The notes under the pieces are model-generated. The model searched no databases. It was not told the origin of the DNA and saw nothing but the letters and a program-made list of their open reading frames with translations. From assembly GCF_008704935.1 (NCBI RefSeq), contig NZ_CP023692.1:868001-932000 (forward strand): 64,000 nucleotides of DNA, in the 5' to 3' direction. This stretch comes from Streptomyces vinaceus (GTDB lineage: Bacteria; Actinomycetota; Actinomycetes; Streptomycetales; Streptomycetaceae). Of this stretch, positions 42,013-51,247 are shown piece by piece. Position numbers and translations under genes: made by a program. Within the stretch, counting starts at the first letter, position 1, and each line of letters starts with the position of its first letter.

Positions 42013-42777
42013 TCAGCGGGTGAAGACCTCGAACGTCACCGCCGGGCGGCCGCCGAAGCGCGGCGCCGCCTGCTGGGCGTAACCGGTGAGGAAGCCGCGG
42101 ACGTATTCCTCGGGGTCCTGGTCGGTGAGGACCTCGATGTACGCCTTGTGCTCCATCAGCGACTTGATCGAACGCTCCAGTCCGGGAGCGGCGTCCACGG
42201 CGTGCGTGGGCGTCGAGGACCCGGCCACGGCGACCCAGCGCACCCCGTTCCAGGGCTCCAGGCCCTGCTCGGAGATGAGTTCGGGGAAGATCCACCGGTT
42301 GCCGGCGTCGGCGGCGGCGTCCAGGGCGGCCCGGCCGACGGCCTTGTGGTCGGGGGTGTTCCAGTTGCCCCCGCCGCCCTGGCCGCCCCAGGTGTCGCGG
42401 TGGTTGAGGGTGATGAGCAGTTCGGGGCGGTGCCGGCGGATGGCCGCCGCGATGTCCCGGCGCAGGTCCAGGCCGTACTCGACGACGCCGTCGCGGTAGT
42501 CGAGGAACTCCACCGTGGAGACCCCGACGACCGCGGCGCTCGCGCGCTGTTCGGCCTCGCGCAGCGGGGCGCACTCCTCGGGCGGGATCGTGTCGATGCC
42601 GGCCTCGCCGCGGGTGGCCAGGAGGTAGACGACCTCGCGGCCGCCGTCCGTCCAGTGGGCGATGGCCCCGGCCCCGCCGTACTCCAGATCGTCGGGGTGG
42701 GCGACCACCGCGAGGGCGCGCTGCCAGTCGGCGGGCATCGGCTCCAAGGGCGCGGGCTGATCCAGTTGTTCGGTCAT
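42013..42777 (-). CDS. PIG-L/LmbE-family deacetylase
   Basis: 254 residues. Zinc-dependent N-deacetylase fold with the metal motif AHPDDLEYG at the N terminus and the third ligand in NTPDHKAVG. GEAGIDTIPPEECAPLREAEQ is the usual helix after strand 2. The family includes MshB and Mca of mycothiol metabolism and natural-product tailoring enzymes. The long loop HRDTWGGQGGGGN is peculiar to this branch. It could be co-transcribed with the downstream crotonase, but a palindromic operator lies between them. Confidence 0.87.
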   Translation of the reverse strand: MTEQLDQPAPLEPMPADWQRALAVVAHPDDLEYGGAGAIAHWTDGGREVVYLLATRGEAGIDTIPPEECAPLREAEQRASAAVVGVSTVEFLDYRDGVVEYGLDLRRDIAAAIRRHRPELLITLNHRDTWGGQGGGGNWNTPDHKAVGRAALDAAADAGNRWIFPELISEQGLEPWNGVRWVAVAGSSTPTHAVDAAPGLERSIKSLMEHKAYIEVLTDQDPEEYVRGFLTGYAQQAAPRFGGRPAVTFEVFTR

Positions 42778-42829
42778 GCCCGCACCATAGACGCCCGCCC
42801 CCGGACGCCCGAGTTCCGGGAGACGAGTC

Positions 42830-44140
42830 CTAGACGTCGTCGCGTACGAGGGCCAGCAGCCGGTCCAGGACCCGGGGGCCGCCGGCGCGCACGCCGTCGT
42901 GTTCGAACTCGTCCGTCACCCAGGTCCGCAGACCCCGGATCCGCGACGCCGTGTCCAGCGAGTGCGCGGTGTCCACGTAGAGGTCGTCGTGGTAGACTGC
43001 GGCGGCCACCGGCACCTCGTTGGCGGCGAGCCGGGCCGGGTCGTACAGGGGTGCCCAGCCGGTACGGGCGGCCAGCAGCTCGGCGGTCTGGCGCAGCGGG
43101 GCCAGGGCCGGGTCCGCGGTGAAGTGCCACGGGTGGACGGTCTCGCCGGTAAACAGCAGCGGCCCGTCGCCCGCGAGGGTCCTCCGGGCGTCGAAGCCGG
43201 GGTGTGCGGCGCGGACCCGTTCGGCCGCCCAGGCGGTGGGCGCGGCGGGGTCCTGGGCGTAGATGGGCTCGTGGAGCAGGGCGTACAGGGGGTGCGCGGC
43301 GAAGGAGAGCAGGCCCCGTACCTGTTCCAGGAAGGCGTCGGAGAGCGCCGGACCCGCCGGGGTCGGGACGAAGGCGTCCTCCAGGAGGTGGTGCAGCTGG
43401 TGGCTGCCGTCGCCGGTGCCGAGCAGGATGCCGAGGGACTGGAAGGCCTCGGCGGTGAGGCGGTGGCCGCCGGGGAGTTCGGCCGGGCGCTCCACCAGGT
43501 GGGCGGCGATGCGGCGGGCCCGCTCGACGTCCATCGGGTAGCGGGCGTAGTGGGCCAGGTTCTTGCGCTCCATGCGGGGGTACGCGGCCTCGTACACCTC
43601 GTCGGCGGTGGCGGTCAGGGAGGGGAGACCGCCGGTGATCAGGGCGGCGGTCAGGCCCTCGGGTGCGGTGGAGAGGTAATGGGTGGTGCAGAAGCCGCCG
43701 AAGCTCTGCCCGAGCACGGTCCAGGGCGCTCCGCCGGTCAGGCCGGGACGGATGGCCTCGGCGTCGCGCACGATGGAGTCGGCGCGGAAGTGGGCGAGGT
43801 AGTCGGCCTGTTGCGCGGGCGTGCCGCGCAGGGGCAGGGTCTGGCGGTTGGCGGGGGTGGAGCGGCCGGTGCCGCGCTGGTCGAGCAGGAGGACGCGGTA
43901 CTCGGTGAGGGCGCGCTCCAGCCAGGCCTGCCGGCCGGTGAAGCGGCGGGCGCCGAAGCCGGGGCCGCCCTCCAGGTACAGCAGCCAGGGCAGGGTCTCG
44001 GGGTCCTTGCCGGTGGCGACGGCCTCGCGGGCGTACAGCTCGATGTGCTCCCCGTCCGGGCGCGCGTGGTCGAGCGGGACGCTGAAGCGGTGGTCGGTGA
44101 GGACGACGCCGGGCTGGCGGTAGGTGTGGTCGACGGTCAC
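42830..44140 (-). CDS. Proline iminopeptidase-like alpha/beta hydrolase (peptidase S33)
   Basis: 436 residues. GTG start. Motifs: LLYLEGGPGFGARRF (oxyanion HGGPG variant), LLLDQRGTGRSTP, nucleophile elbow VLGQSFGGFC and the C-terminal segment with the catalytic His after VYHDDLYVD. Length and motifs fit prolyl aminopeptidase of the larger type, which removes N-terminal proline from peptides. The catalytic His in the final third is in a diverged context, so the substrate is not certain. Confidence 0.87.
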   Translation of the reverse strand: MTVDHTYRQPGVVLTDHRFSVPLDHARPDGEHIELYAREAVATGKDPETLPWLLYLEGGPGFGARRFTGRQAWLERALTEYRVLLLDQRGTGRSTPANRQTLPLRGTPAQQADYLAHFRADSIVRDAEAIRPGLTGGAPWTVLGQSFGGFCTTHYLSTAPEGLTAALITGGLPSLTATADEVYEAAYPRMERKNLAHYARYPMDVERARRIAAHLVERPAELPGGHRLTAEAFQSLGILLGTGDGSHQLHHLLEDAFVPTPAGPALSDAFLEQVRGLLSFAAHPLYALLHEPIYAQDPAAPTAWAAERVRAAHPGFDARRTLAGDGPLLFTGETVHPWHFTADPALAPLRQTAELLAARTGWAPLYDPARLAANEVPVAAAVYHDDLYVDTAHSLDTASRIRGLRTWVTDEFEHDGVRAGGPRVLDRLLALVRDDV

Positions 44141-44289
44141 GGACGGCCCCTGGGTGTGCGGCAGCCCGGGCCGGGTCGCGGCCGGGGCACGGGTGTGGCG
44201 GCCCGGCCGAGTCTAGTACGGGCCCGCCGCGCACCCCGGCCCCCACCTGCGCGTACGTCAGGAAGGGGCCGGGCCGGGAGGGGCAGGGA

Positions 44290-44349
44290 GTGTCGTCGAA
44301 GTGGCGTCGGACGCCCGTCAGGGCCGACCAGACGGGACTTTGACGACAC
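44290..44349 (-). repeat. 60-bp structured inverted repeat after mscR
   Basis: Arms GTGTCGTCGAAGT (44290-44302) and ACTTTGACGACAC (44337-44349) match at 12 of 13 positions. Between them, GGCGT-CGG-ACGCC (44303-44315) and CGTC/GACG (44316-44319 with 44331-44334) can form two smaller hairpins, giving a three-way junction. It starts 3 nt beyond the mscR stop on the minus strand, so terminator function is likely, although the shape is unusual for one. Confidence 0.6.
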
Positions 44350-44352
44350 GAC

Positions 44353-45438
44353 CTAGAACTCGACGACCGAGCGCAGGACCTCGCCGCGGTGCATGCGGGT
44401 GAAGGCGTCTTCGACGGCGTCGAGCGGGATGGTCTCGGAGACGAAGGCGTCCAGGTCGAGGCGGCCCTGGAGGTAGAGGTCGATGAGGAGGGGGAAGTCC
44501 CGCTCGGGCAGGCAGTCCCCGTACCAGGAGGACTTGAGGGCGCCGCCGCGCCCGAAGACGTCGAGCAGGGGGAGTTCGAGCTTCATGTCCGGGGTCGGCA
44601 CGCCGACCAGGACCACCGTGCCGGCGAGGTCGCGGGCGTAGAAGGCCTGCTGGTAGGTCTCGGGGCGGCCCACGGCGTCGATGACCACGTCGGCGCCGTT
44701 TCCGCCGGTGAGGGCCTGGACGGCCTTGACCACGTCCTCCGTACGGCCGTTGACGGTGTGGGTGGCCCCGAGGCCGCGCGCCCACTCCAGCTTGCGGTCG
44801 TCGAGGTCGACGGCGATGATCCGGCCCGCGCCGGCCAGGCGGGCACCGGCCACGGCCGCGTTGCCCACTCCCCCGCAACCGATGACGGCGACGGAGTCGC
44901 CGCGTCCGACGTTGCCGGTGTTCAGGGCGGCGCCGAGGCCGGCCATCACCCCGCAGCCGAGCAGTCCGGCGGCGGCCGGGGAGGCCGCCGGGTCGACCTT
45001 GGTGCACTGGCCGGCCGCGACCAGGGTCTTCTCGGCGAACGCGCCGATGCCGAGCGCCGGGGAGAGCGGGGTGCCGTCCTCCAGGGTCATGGGCTGCGTG
45101 GCGTTGTGGGTGTTGAAGCAGTACCAGGGGCGGCCGCGCTTGCAGGCCCGGCAGGTACCGCACACGGCGCGCCAGTTGAGGACGACGAAATCGCCGGGCG
45201 CGACGGAGGTGACGTCAGGGCCGACGGATTCGACGATTCCGGCGGCCTCGTGGCCCAGCAGGAAGGGGAACTCGTCGTTGATTCCGCCCTCGCGGTAGTG
45301 GAGGTCGGTGTGGCAGACCCCGCAGGCCTGGACCTTGACCAGGGCCTCGCCGGGTCCCGGGTCGGGCACGAGGATCGTCGTCGTCTCCACCGGTGCGCCC
45401 TTGCTCCGGGCGATGACCCCTCGTACGCGATGCGTCAC
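44353..45438 (-). CDS. mscR: S-(hydroxymethyl)mycothiol dehydrogenase
   Basis: Zinc- and NAD-dependent oxidation of the formaldehyde-mycothiol adduct, that is formaldehyde detoxification. 361 residues from the GTG at 45438, the usual family length. Catalytic-zinc motif [15 protein letters not shown] and [12 protein letters not shown]; structural-zinc cysteines [15 protein letters not shown]; Rossmann motif [15 protein letters not shown]. The cofactor mycothiol is actinobacterial, in line with the rest of the window. A LysR gene lies upstream on the same strand. Confidence 0.9.
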   Translation of the reverse strand: MTHRVRGVIARSKGAPVETTTILVPDPGPGEALVKVQACGVCHTDLHYREGGINDEFPFLLGHEAAGIVESVGPDVTSVAPGDFVVLNWRAVCGTCRACKRGRPWYCFNTHNATQPMTLEDGTPLSPALGIGAFAEKTLVAAGQCTKVDPAASPAAAGLLGCGVMAGLGAALNTGNVGRGDSVAVIGCGGVGNAAVAGARLAGAGRIIAVDLDDRKLEWARGLGATHTVNGRTEDVVKAVQALTGGNGADVVIDAVGRPETYQQAFYARDLAGTVVLVGVPTPDMKLELPLLDVFGRGGALKSSWYGDCLPERDFPLLIDLYLQGRLDLDAFVSETIPLDAVEDAFTRMHRGEVLRSVVEF

Positions 45439-45511
45439 GTCGTACCCCGCTCTGGTCGGTTCTGTCTGGATCAACGAACGTACACGGGCGCGGCGGTGGA
45501 GGGGAGCCGTG

Positions 45512-46474
45512 TCACTCCGGGGAATCGGGAGTGGCGAGTTCCGGCGGTACGGCGGCGCGAAGTGCCGCCGCGAACGCGGCCACGGCCGGGTGGGCGGCGG
45601 CGCCGCTGCGGAAGGCGACCTTGGTGCGGCGCTCCATGGGGAGCCGGGTGAGGGAGACGGCCGGATCGGCGGGGCCCACGACCCCCAGCTGCGGGACGAC
45701 CGCCACGCCCTGACCGGCCGCCACCAGGGCCAGCACGGTGGCGAACTCGTCGACCCGGTGGCGGATCCGCGGGGTGAACCCGGCGGCCTGGCAGGCCCGG
45801 ACGGCCATCGCGTGGCAGAGGGTGCCGTGCGTGGCGGTGATCCAGGGGTCGTCGGCGTGCGCCCGCAAGGCCGCGCCCTGGTCGTCGGGGGCGGGGACGG
45901 GGCCGGGGACGGGTTCACGGACCGGCTCGGGGACCGGGGTCCGCGCCGGGGCGGCCAGGTACATCGGCTCCCGGTACAGGGGCCGCGTGGCGAGCCCCGG
46001 TTCCCGCGGCGCGGGCACGAAGTCGTACTCGTGGACCAGGGCCACGTCCAGGTCCCCGGCGCGCAGCGCGTGCGCGACCGCCGCCGGGTCGGTCTCGGAC
46101 ACCATCGGCTCCAGCCCCGGATGGCGCCGTGCCAGGGCGACCAGGGCGGCGGGGACGATGGCCCGGGTGGCGGTGGGGAAGGCCCCGATGCGCAGGGCCC
46201 CGGCCAGGCCGCTGCGCGCTTCGGCGAGATCGGCGGCGGCCTCCTCCAGCCGCTCCAGCACGGCGTCGGCGTGCCGGACCAGGTTCTGCCCGGCGGGGGT
46301 GAGCCGCACGCGGCGGCCCGTGCGTTCGAGCAGCGGCAGGCCCGCCTCGCGTTCGAGGACGGAGAGCTGCTGGGACACCGCCGAAGGACTGAAGGCGAGG
46401 GCCTCGGCCACGGCGGCGATGGTCCCGCGGCGGGCGAGTTCGCGCAGCAGGCGCAGGCGTCGTACGTCGAGCAT
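45512..46474 (-). CDS. LysR-family transcriptional regulator
   Basis: 320 residues. N-terminal winged helix-turn-helix ([35 protein letters not shown]) and a periplasmic-binding-like effector domain from about residue 90. An insertion rich in Pro/Val ([17 protein letters not shown]) lies in the effector domain around residue 185 and is unusual. Divergent from the DapA-family gene 71 bp away, the standard LysR layout for controlling a catabolic lyase. Confidence 0.9.
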   Translation of the reverse strand: MLDVRRLRLLRELARRGTIAAVAEALAFSPSAVSQQLSVLEREAGLPLLERTGRRVRLTPAGQNLVRHADAVLERLEEAAADLAEARSGLAGALRIGAFPTATRAIVPAALVALARRHPGLEPMVSETDPAAVAHALRAGDLDVALVHEYDFVPAPREPGLATRPLYREPMYLAAPARTPVPEPVREPVPGPVPAPDDQGAALRAHADDPWITATHGTLCHAMAVRACQAAGFTPRIRHRVDEFATVLALVAAGQGVAVVPQLGVVGPADPAVSLTRLPMERRTKVAFRSGAAAHPAVAAFAAALRAAVPPELATPDSPE

Positions 46475-46545
46475 CGGCTCAGCTTACGGGTTGGGCAAGA
46501 AACGCGAACTGGATTCGACGCTCGGGGCGGATCAAGCTCGACGGC

Positions 46546-47451
46546 ATGACACAGGACCTCTCCCTGCACGGGATTCACGTACCGCTCGTCACCCCCTTCA
46601 CGCGCACCGGGGACATCGCCTCCGAGGCCCTGGAGGCGCTCGCTCACCACGTGCTCGACGAGGGCGCCACCGGGATCGTCGCCCTCGGCACCACCGGCGA
46701 GACCGCCGCCCTCGACGAGGCCGAGCGCGACCTCGTGACCGACGTCTGCGCCCGGGTCTGCCGGGAGCGCGGCGCGATGCTGACCGTGGGCGCCGGGGCG
46801 AGCGGCACCCGGGCCACCGGGGAGGCGCTCGGCCGGCTGGCGCAGTGGCCCGAGGTCCGGGCCGCGCTGGTGACCCCGCCCCCGTTCGTCCGGCCCGGGG
46901 CCGCGGGGGTGCTGGCGCACTTCTCACGGCTGACCGAGGTGAGCCCCGTACCGCTGGTCGTCTACCACATCCCGTACCGGACCGGTCAGCCGCTGGACGC
47001 GGCCGCGCTGCGGGCGCTCGGCGAGCTGCCGGGGGTGGCCGGCATGAAGTACGCGGGCGGCGGCGTCGGAGAGGAGGCGGTGACGCTGCTCGGCGACCTC
47101 CCGGACGGGTTCGCGGTCCTGGCGGGCGACGACCTGTACCTGTCCGCGCTGCTGGCGCTGGGCGCGACCGGCGGGGTACTGGCCTCGGCGCACCTGGCGA
47201 CGGCCCGGTTCGCGGAGCTGGCGGCGGCCTGGCGGGACGGGGACGTGGCGCGGGCGCGGTCCCTGGGGCACGGCCTGGCCCGGCTCTCGGCGGCCCTTTT
47301 CGCCGAGCCGAATCCGGCGGTGGTCAAGGGCGTGCTGTACGCCCGGGGCCGGATCCCGACGCCGGACGTACGGCTCCCGCTGCTGCCGGCGGGCGGGGCG
47401 GCGGTGTCGGTGGCGTTGGAACGGCTAGCGGAGGTCGGGCAACCGGGCTGA
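46546..47451 (+). CDS. DapA-family aldolase/lyase (dihydrodipicolinate synthase-like)
   Basis: 301 residues, TIM barrel. Schiff-base Lys in [10 protein letters not shown], catalytic Tyr in [10 protein letters not shown], and the GTTGE pyruvate-carboxylate motif in [16 protein letters not shown] are present. The family includes DHDPS, N-acetylneuraminate lyase and keto-deoxy-sugar-acid dehydratases. The lone position beside a LysR gene, away from lysine genes, makes a catabolic role more likely than DapA itself. Confidence 0.85.
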   Translation: MTQDLSLHGIHVPLVTPFTRTGDIASEALEALAHHVLDEGATGIVALGTTGETAALDEAERDLVTDVCARVCRERGAMLTVGAGASGTRATGEALGRLAQWPEVRAALVTPPPFVRPGAAGVLAHFSRLTEVSPVPLVVYHIPYRTGQPLDAAALRALGELPGVAGMKYAGGGVGEEAVTLLGDLPDGFAVLAGDDLYLSALLALGATGGVLASAHLATARFAELAAAWRDGDVARARSLGHGLARLSAALFAEPNPAVVKGVLYARGRIPTPDVRLPLLPAGGAAVSVALERLAEVGQPG

Positions 47452-47853
47452 CCCCTCCAGCACGTCCGGCACGGCGGCGGATGTGCCGGGAAGCACCCCC
47501 TGTGGGCGGTTCGCAAATAACGGGCGAGATGCCCGAATCAGGCAGGTGTACGGGCGACTTGTCCGTTTCCTGGAAAGGGCTCCGGAGCCCGTGATGTGAG
47601 TCACTCAAACCGGAGCAACATCATTAATTCGGCAACGGGCGATTCCCTTTTCCCGGAAAGGAATTTCGCCATTCCCGGGAAGGCGGCTCCAAGGTCGTCT
47701 CCCACCCGGAAACCGGCAAGTCGATCATCCGGGGGAATTCGTGCCTTGTTCCCGCCCGGCGCACTCGCTTACCTTCACGTCATTCCCAGCGGGCAGCTGC
47801 CGAAACCGGCGGCCGCCAGGGATCCCCCGCACCCCCACGTGAGGAATTCCGCC
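47452..47853. other. 402-bp non-coding leader before the LysM gene
   Basis: The first half is comparatively AT-rich (CGCAAATAACGGG, CATCATTAATTCGG) and contains short hairpins: GGGC-GAGAT-GCCC at about 47522, and TTCC-TTT/AAA-GGAA around 47648-47668. Open frames across it lack ribosome sites and coding character. A promoter and a long structured 5' leader are plausible. I looked for the conserved c-di-AMP (ydaO) riboswitch blocks that precede some Streptomyces cell-wall hydrolase genes and could not recognise them. Confidence 0.5.
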
Positions 47854-48615
47854 ATGCCCGGACCCGGTAAGCACCGTCGGCCGAAGCAGCGCCCGATCGC
47901 CCGCAAGCTGGCCTTCGCCGGTACCGGCGGCGCCGCCCTCGCCCTGCCGCTGATCAGCGCGACCACGGCCGGCGCGGCCGTCACGCAGCCGGCCGCGGCG
48001 CCCGCCGCGAAGACCGTCACCCTGGCCGCCGCGAAGCCGGCCGTGGAAAAGGCGGCGCTGCCGCTGACCTATTCCGTGACCGTGGGCGACACCCTTTCGA
48101 AGATCGCCGCCGAGCACGCGGTGAACGGTGGCTGGCAGGCCCTCTACGAGGCCAACCGGAGCGCCATCGGGTCCGATCCCTCGATCATCCGGCCCGGGCT
48201 CAAGCTGAGCATCGGCGCGGCGGCGAAGGCTGCCGCGGCGAAGGCGACCGGGGTGAAGGCGGCCGCCGCGGCGGTCAAGCCCGCCACCACCTACGCGAAC
48301 AACCTCGACGGCTGGATCCGGCAGTCCCTGGACATCATGGCCCGGCACGGAATCCCCGGCAGCTACAACGGAATTCACCGCAATGTGATGCGGGAGTCCT
48401 CGGGCAACCCGCTGGCCATCAACAACTGGGACTCCAACGCCGCGGCGGGCATTCCCTCCAAGGGCCTGCTCCAGGTCATCGACCCGACCTTCCGCGCGTA
48501 CCACGTGCCGGGCACCTCCCTCGACTCGTACGACCCGGTCGCCAACATCACGGCCGCCTGCAACTACGCGGCGGCCCGCTACGGCTCGATCGACAACGTC
48601 AACGGCGCCTACTAG
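47854..48615 (+). CDS. Secreted LysM-domain lytic transglycosylase
   Basis: Peptidoglycan-cleaving enzyme, 253 residues. ATG at 47854 with GAGGA 8 nt upstream. Signal peptide with basic head (KHRRPKQRPIARKL), hydrophobic core and cleavage near TAGAAV. A LysM module follows (YSVTVGDTLSKIAAEHAV to RPGLKLSIG), then an Ala/Lys linker and an SLT domain with the catalytic Glu in RNVMRESSGNPLAIN and the GLLQVIDPTF motif. The final residues NVNGAY suit extracellular Streptomyces members. Terminator follows. Confidence 0.9.
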   Translation: MPGPGKHRRPKQRPIARKLAFAGTGGAALALPLISATTAGAAVTQPAAAPAAKTVTLAAAKPAVEKAALPLTYSVTVGDTLSKIAAEHAVNGGWQALYEANRSAIGSDPSIIRPGLKLSIGAAAKAAAAKATGVKAAAAAVKPATTYANNLDGWIRQSLDIMARHGIPGSYNGIHRNVMRESSGNPLAINNWDSNAAAGIPSKGLLQVIDPTFRAYHVPGTSLDSYDPVANITAACNYAAARYGSIDNVNGAY

Positions 48616-48625
48616 GAACCCCGCA

Positions 48626-48646
48626 GGGCCGGCCCACGGCCGGCCC
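48626..48646. terminator. Bidirectional terminator
   Basis: GGGCCGGCC (48626-48634) pairs with GGCCGGCCC (48638-48646), 3-nt loop, between the convergent LysM and response-regulator genes. Confidence 0.7.
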
Positions 48647-48656
48647 CGGACACTCC

Positions 48657-49262
48657 CTAGAGCCAGCCCTGTCGGCGGGCCGCGCGGACGGCTTCCATGC
48701 GGTTGCGGGTGCCCGTCTTGCCGATGGCCGAGGACAGGTAGTTCCGTACCGTCGACTCCGACAGATGGACCCGGGCCGCGATGTCGGCCACGGTCGCCCC
48801 GTCGACCGCCGCGTTCAGCACGTCCGTCTCGCGCGCGGTCAGCGGACTCGGTCCGGCGCTGAGCGCGGCCGCGGCGAGCGCGGGGTCGATCACGGTCTCC
48901 CCCGCGAGCACCCGGCGGATCGCGGCGGCCAGCTCCTCCACCGGCCCGTCCTTGACCAGGAACCCGGCGGCCCCCGCCTCCATCGCCCGGCGCAGGTAGC
49001 CGGGGCGGCCGAAGGTGGTCAGGATCAGCACCCGGCAGTCCGGAACGCGGGTGCGCAGCTCGGCGGCCGCGTCGAGGCCGCTGCGGCCCGGGAGTTCGAT
49101 GTCGAGCAGGGCCACGTCCGGCCGCGCCAGGGTCGCGGCGGGCACGATCTCGTCCCCGGCGCCGACCTGCGCCACGACCTCGATGTCCTCCTCCAGCCCG
49201 AGCAGCAGGGCCAGCGCGCCGCGCATCATGCCCTGGTCCTCCGCGAGCAGGACCTTGATCAT
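48657..49262 (-). CDS. NarL/LuxR-type response regulator
   Basis: 201 residues. Receiver with acidic pair in LLAEDQGMM, phosphoacceptor Asp in VALLDIELPGRSG and Lys in FLVKDGP; C-terminal LuxR helix-turn-helix (LTARETDVLNAAVDG, IAARVHLSESTVRNYLSSA). Shares one base with the kinase stop codon (TGATG). Last gene of the ABC exporter/two-component operon. Confidence 0.93.
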   Translation of the reverse strand: MIKVLLAEDQGMMRGALALLLGLEEDIEVVAQVGAGDEIVPAATLARPDVALLDIELPGRSGLDAAAELRTRVPDCRVLILTTFGRPGYLRRAMEAGAAGFLVKDGPVEELAAAIRRVLAGETVIDPALAAAALSAGPSPLTARETDVLNAAVDGATVADIAARVHLSESTVRNYLSSAIGKTGTRNRMEAVRAARRQGWL

Positions 49263-50500
49263 CAACTCTCCTCGTTCTCCGCGGTCTCCGGGTTCTCCAC
49301 CGGGAGCTCGGCCGTGACCCGGAACCCCCGCCCCGGCCCGGGGACCGGACCGCCGGCCAGGGTGCCGCCCGCCGCGGCGAGCCGTTCCGTGAGGCCGGTC
49401 AGTCCGCTGCCGGGCAGGGTCGAGCCTACGCCGCCCCCGTTGTCGGTGATCACCAGTCGGACCCGCTCCCTCGTGCTCCGCACCTCGATCTCGCAGCTGG
49501 TCGCGCCGCTGTGCCGGATGGCGTTGGTGGCGGCCTCGCGCACCACCCAGCCCAGCAGCGCCGCCGCCTGCGGGGCCAGCGGGGGCCCGGACTGCCGTAC
49601 GACGGGCTCGATCCCGGCGGCGGTCAGCGCCCCGCGGGCCCGGTCGAGCTCGGCGGCGAGGCTCGTTTCGCGGTAGCCGGTGACGGCCTCCCGGATCTCG
49701 GTGAGCGCCTGCCGGCCGACCGCCTCGATGTCGGCGATCTGTCCGAGGGCCGCGTCCATGTCGCGGGGGGCGATCCGGCGGGCCGCCTCCGATTTCACGA
49801 CGATCACCGACAGGGTGTGGCCGAGCAGGTCGTGCAGATCGCGGGAGAAGCGCAGCCGCTCCTGGTCCACGGCGGCCCGGGCGAGCTCCTGCCGCGTCTC
49901 GCGCAGCTCCTTGACCGTCTCGGACAGGGCGAGGATGGCCGCGGTGACCATGCCGGACACGAGGGTCCCGTAGGCGATGCCGAGGGTGTCCCAGCCCTCG
50001 TCCAGTCCCGCGATCGCCCCGGCGAGGCCGGTGACCACGAACATCACCGGGCCCAGCGTGCGGCCCCGGACCACCGCGCCGGTGGCCAGGCCCCACAGCG
50101 GGAAGAACAGCAGCCAGTTGCCCCCGTATGCGAGGGCGAGGGCGCAGGTGACCGCACCGAGGGCGGCCAGGCACCAGCGGGTGCTCGCGGCCTCGCGGGC
50201 CCGCCGGTCGAAGGCGCGGAACACCAGGGTGATGTAGAGGGAGTTGAAGACCAGCAGGCCGAGCGCGCCGATCCAGGGGTTGGGGGTCTCCCCCTTGATG
50301 ACGTTGGAGATGGCCCCCATGCCCAGCAGCAGCCACGGCAGCAGGGTGAAGGCGTTCGGGGGCCCCATCGGGCCGCGTCCGTAGTCGGGCGACTCGCCGC
50401 AGGCCTTGCGCCGCTTCTCCCGCGCCCGCCATTCGGCCTTGCGGACCGCCCAGTCGGCCTTCCACGCCTCCTTCTGCCTGCGCCTGTCCCGCATCTTCAT
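49262..50500 (-). CDS. NarL-family sensor histidine kinase
   Basis: 412 residues from the ATG at 50500, which has GGGGAAC 6-8 nt upstream. A GTG at 50518 is possible but has a poor ribosome site. Basic, charged N terminus, then five to six membrane helices (about 45-205), then HisKA_3 with the phosphorylatable His in FSRDLHDLLGHTLSVI, and HATPase motifs EAATNAIRHSGA, ITDNGGG and GLTGLTERL. Few residues lie outside the membrane, so it may sense the membrane or the exporter itself. Confidence 0.92.
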   Translation of the reverse strand: MKMRDRRRQKEAWKADWAVRKAEWRAREKRRKACGESPDYGRGPMGPPNAFTLLPWLLLGMGAISNVIKGETPNPWIGALGLLVFNSLYITLVFRAFDRRAREAASTRWCLAALGAVTCALALAYGGNWLLFFPLWGLATGAVVRGRTLGPVMFVVTGLAGAIAGLDEGWDTLGIAYGTLVSGMVTAAILALSETVKELRETRQELARAAVDQERLRFSRDLHDLLGHTLSVIVVKSEAARRIAPRDMDAALGQIADIEAVGRQALTEIREAVTGYRETSLAAELDRARGALTAAGIEPVVRQSGPPLAPQAAALLGWVVREAATNAIRHSGATSCEIEVRSTRERVRLVITDNGGGVGSTLPGSGLTGLTERLAAAGGTLAGGPVPGPGRGFRVTAELPVENPETAENEES

Positions 50501-50521
50501 GCCCGTTCCCCGCTCCACGCG

Positions 50522-51247
50522 TTACACCGTCCTCGCGGACCGACGGTACGAGAGCACCGCGTACGTGCCGAACAGCAGGGCCCATACGGCGAGCACGGCG
50601 ACCGCGGCCGGCCCGGGGGCGGAGCCCGCCGCGAGGGACTGGCCGATCTCCGCGAAGCGGCGCGTCGGGGTGAGATCGGACAGGGAGCGCAGCCAGTGCG
50701 GGAACAGCTCGGTCGGGAACCACAGCCCGCCGACGATGGAGAGCGCGAGGCTGCACCCGACGTTGACCACACCGGTGGTCTGGGCGGTGAGCCGGTAGCC
50801 GTTGCCGATGCCGAGCAGGGTGAACGGGAGCGCGCCGAACCACAGGACGAGGGCGATCGCGGCCCACTGCCAGGCCTCCAGCCGGATCCCGTTGACGAAC
50901 GCGCCGGCCGCCAGCACGGCGGCGACGGCGGGCAGCACGGTCACCGACCCGGTCAGCGCCCGGCCGATCACGACCTGGCGCGGGGTCATCGGTGTGACCC
51001 GCAGCTGTCGCAGCCAGCCGATGCCCTTGTCCTCGGCGACGCCGGTCCCGGTCCCCAGGGCCGCGCCGAGTGCCCCGTAGGCGGCCATCGCCACCATGGA
51101 GGCGGTCTTCCAGCCGCCGGTGTCGGCGTCGCCGCCGATGTTGGTGAAGAGCAGGTACATCAGCACCGGCATGCCGATGCCGAAGACGACGAAGGAGGTG
51201 TCGCGCAGGGTCCGGCGGACTTCCAGACGGACGTAGGCGGTGATCAT
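50522..51247 (-). CDS. ABC-2 type exporter permease
   Basis: 241 residues with six predicted membrane helices. N-terminal LEVRRTLRDTSFVVFGIGMP and the coupling segment GWLRQLRVTPMTPRQVV are typical of ABC-2 permeases in drug and lantibiotic-immunity exporters. Coupled to the ATPase gene by ATGA overlap, and followed by the two-component genes. Confidence 0.9.
   Translation of the reverse strand: MITAYVRLEVRRTLRDTSFVVFGIGMPVLMYLLFTNIGGDADTGGWKTASMVAMAAYGALGAALGTGTGVAEDKGIGWLRQLRVTPMTPRQVVIGRALTGSVTVLPAVAAVLAAGAFVNGIRLEAWQWAAIALVLWFGALPFTLLGIGNGYRLTAQTTGVVNVGCSLALSIVGGLWFPTELFPHWLRSLSDLTPTRRFAEIGQSLAAGSAPGPAAVAVLAVWALLFGTYAVLSYRRSARTV

Noticed and set aside
44141..44352. A small gene between the hydrolase and mscR
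   Set aside because: Frames there lack start sites with ribosome binding sequences and are interrupted. The only structure is the 60-bp repeat.
47452..47853. c-di-AMP (ydaO) riboswitch before the LysM gene
   Set aside because: I could not recognise the conserved blocks of the aptamer, so only a structured leader is reported.
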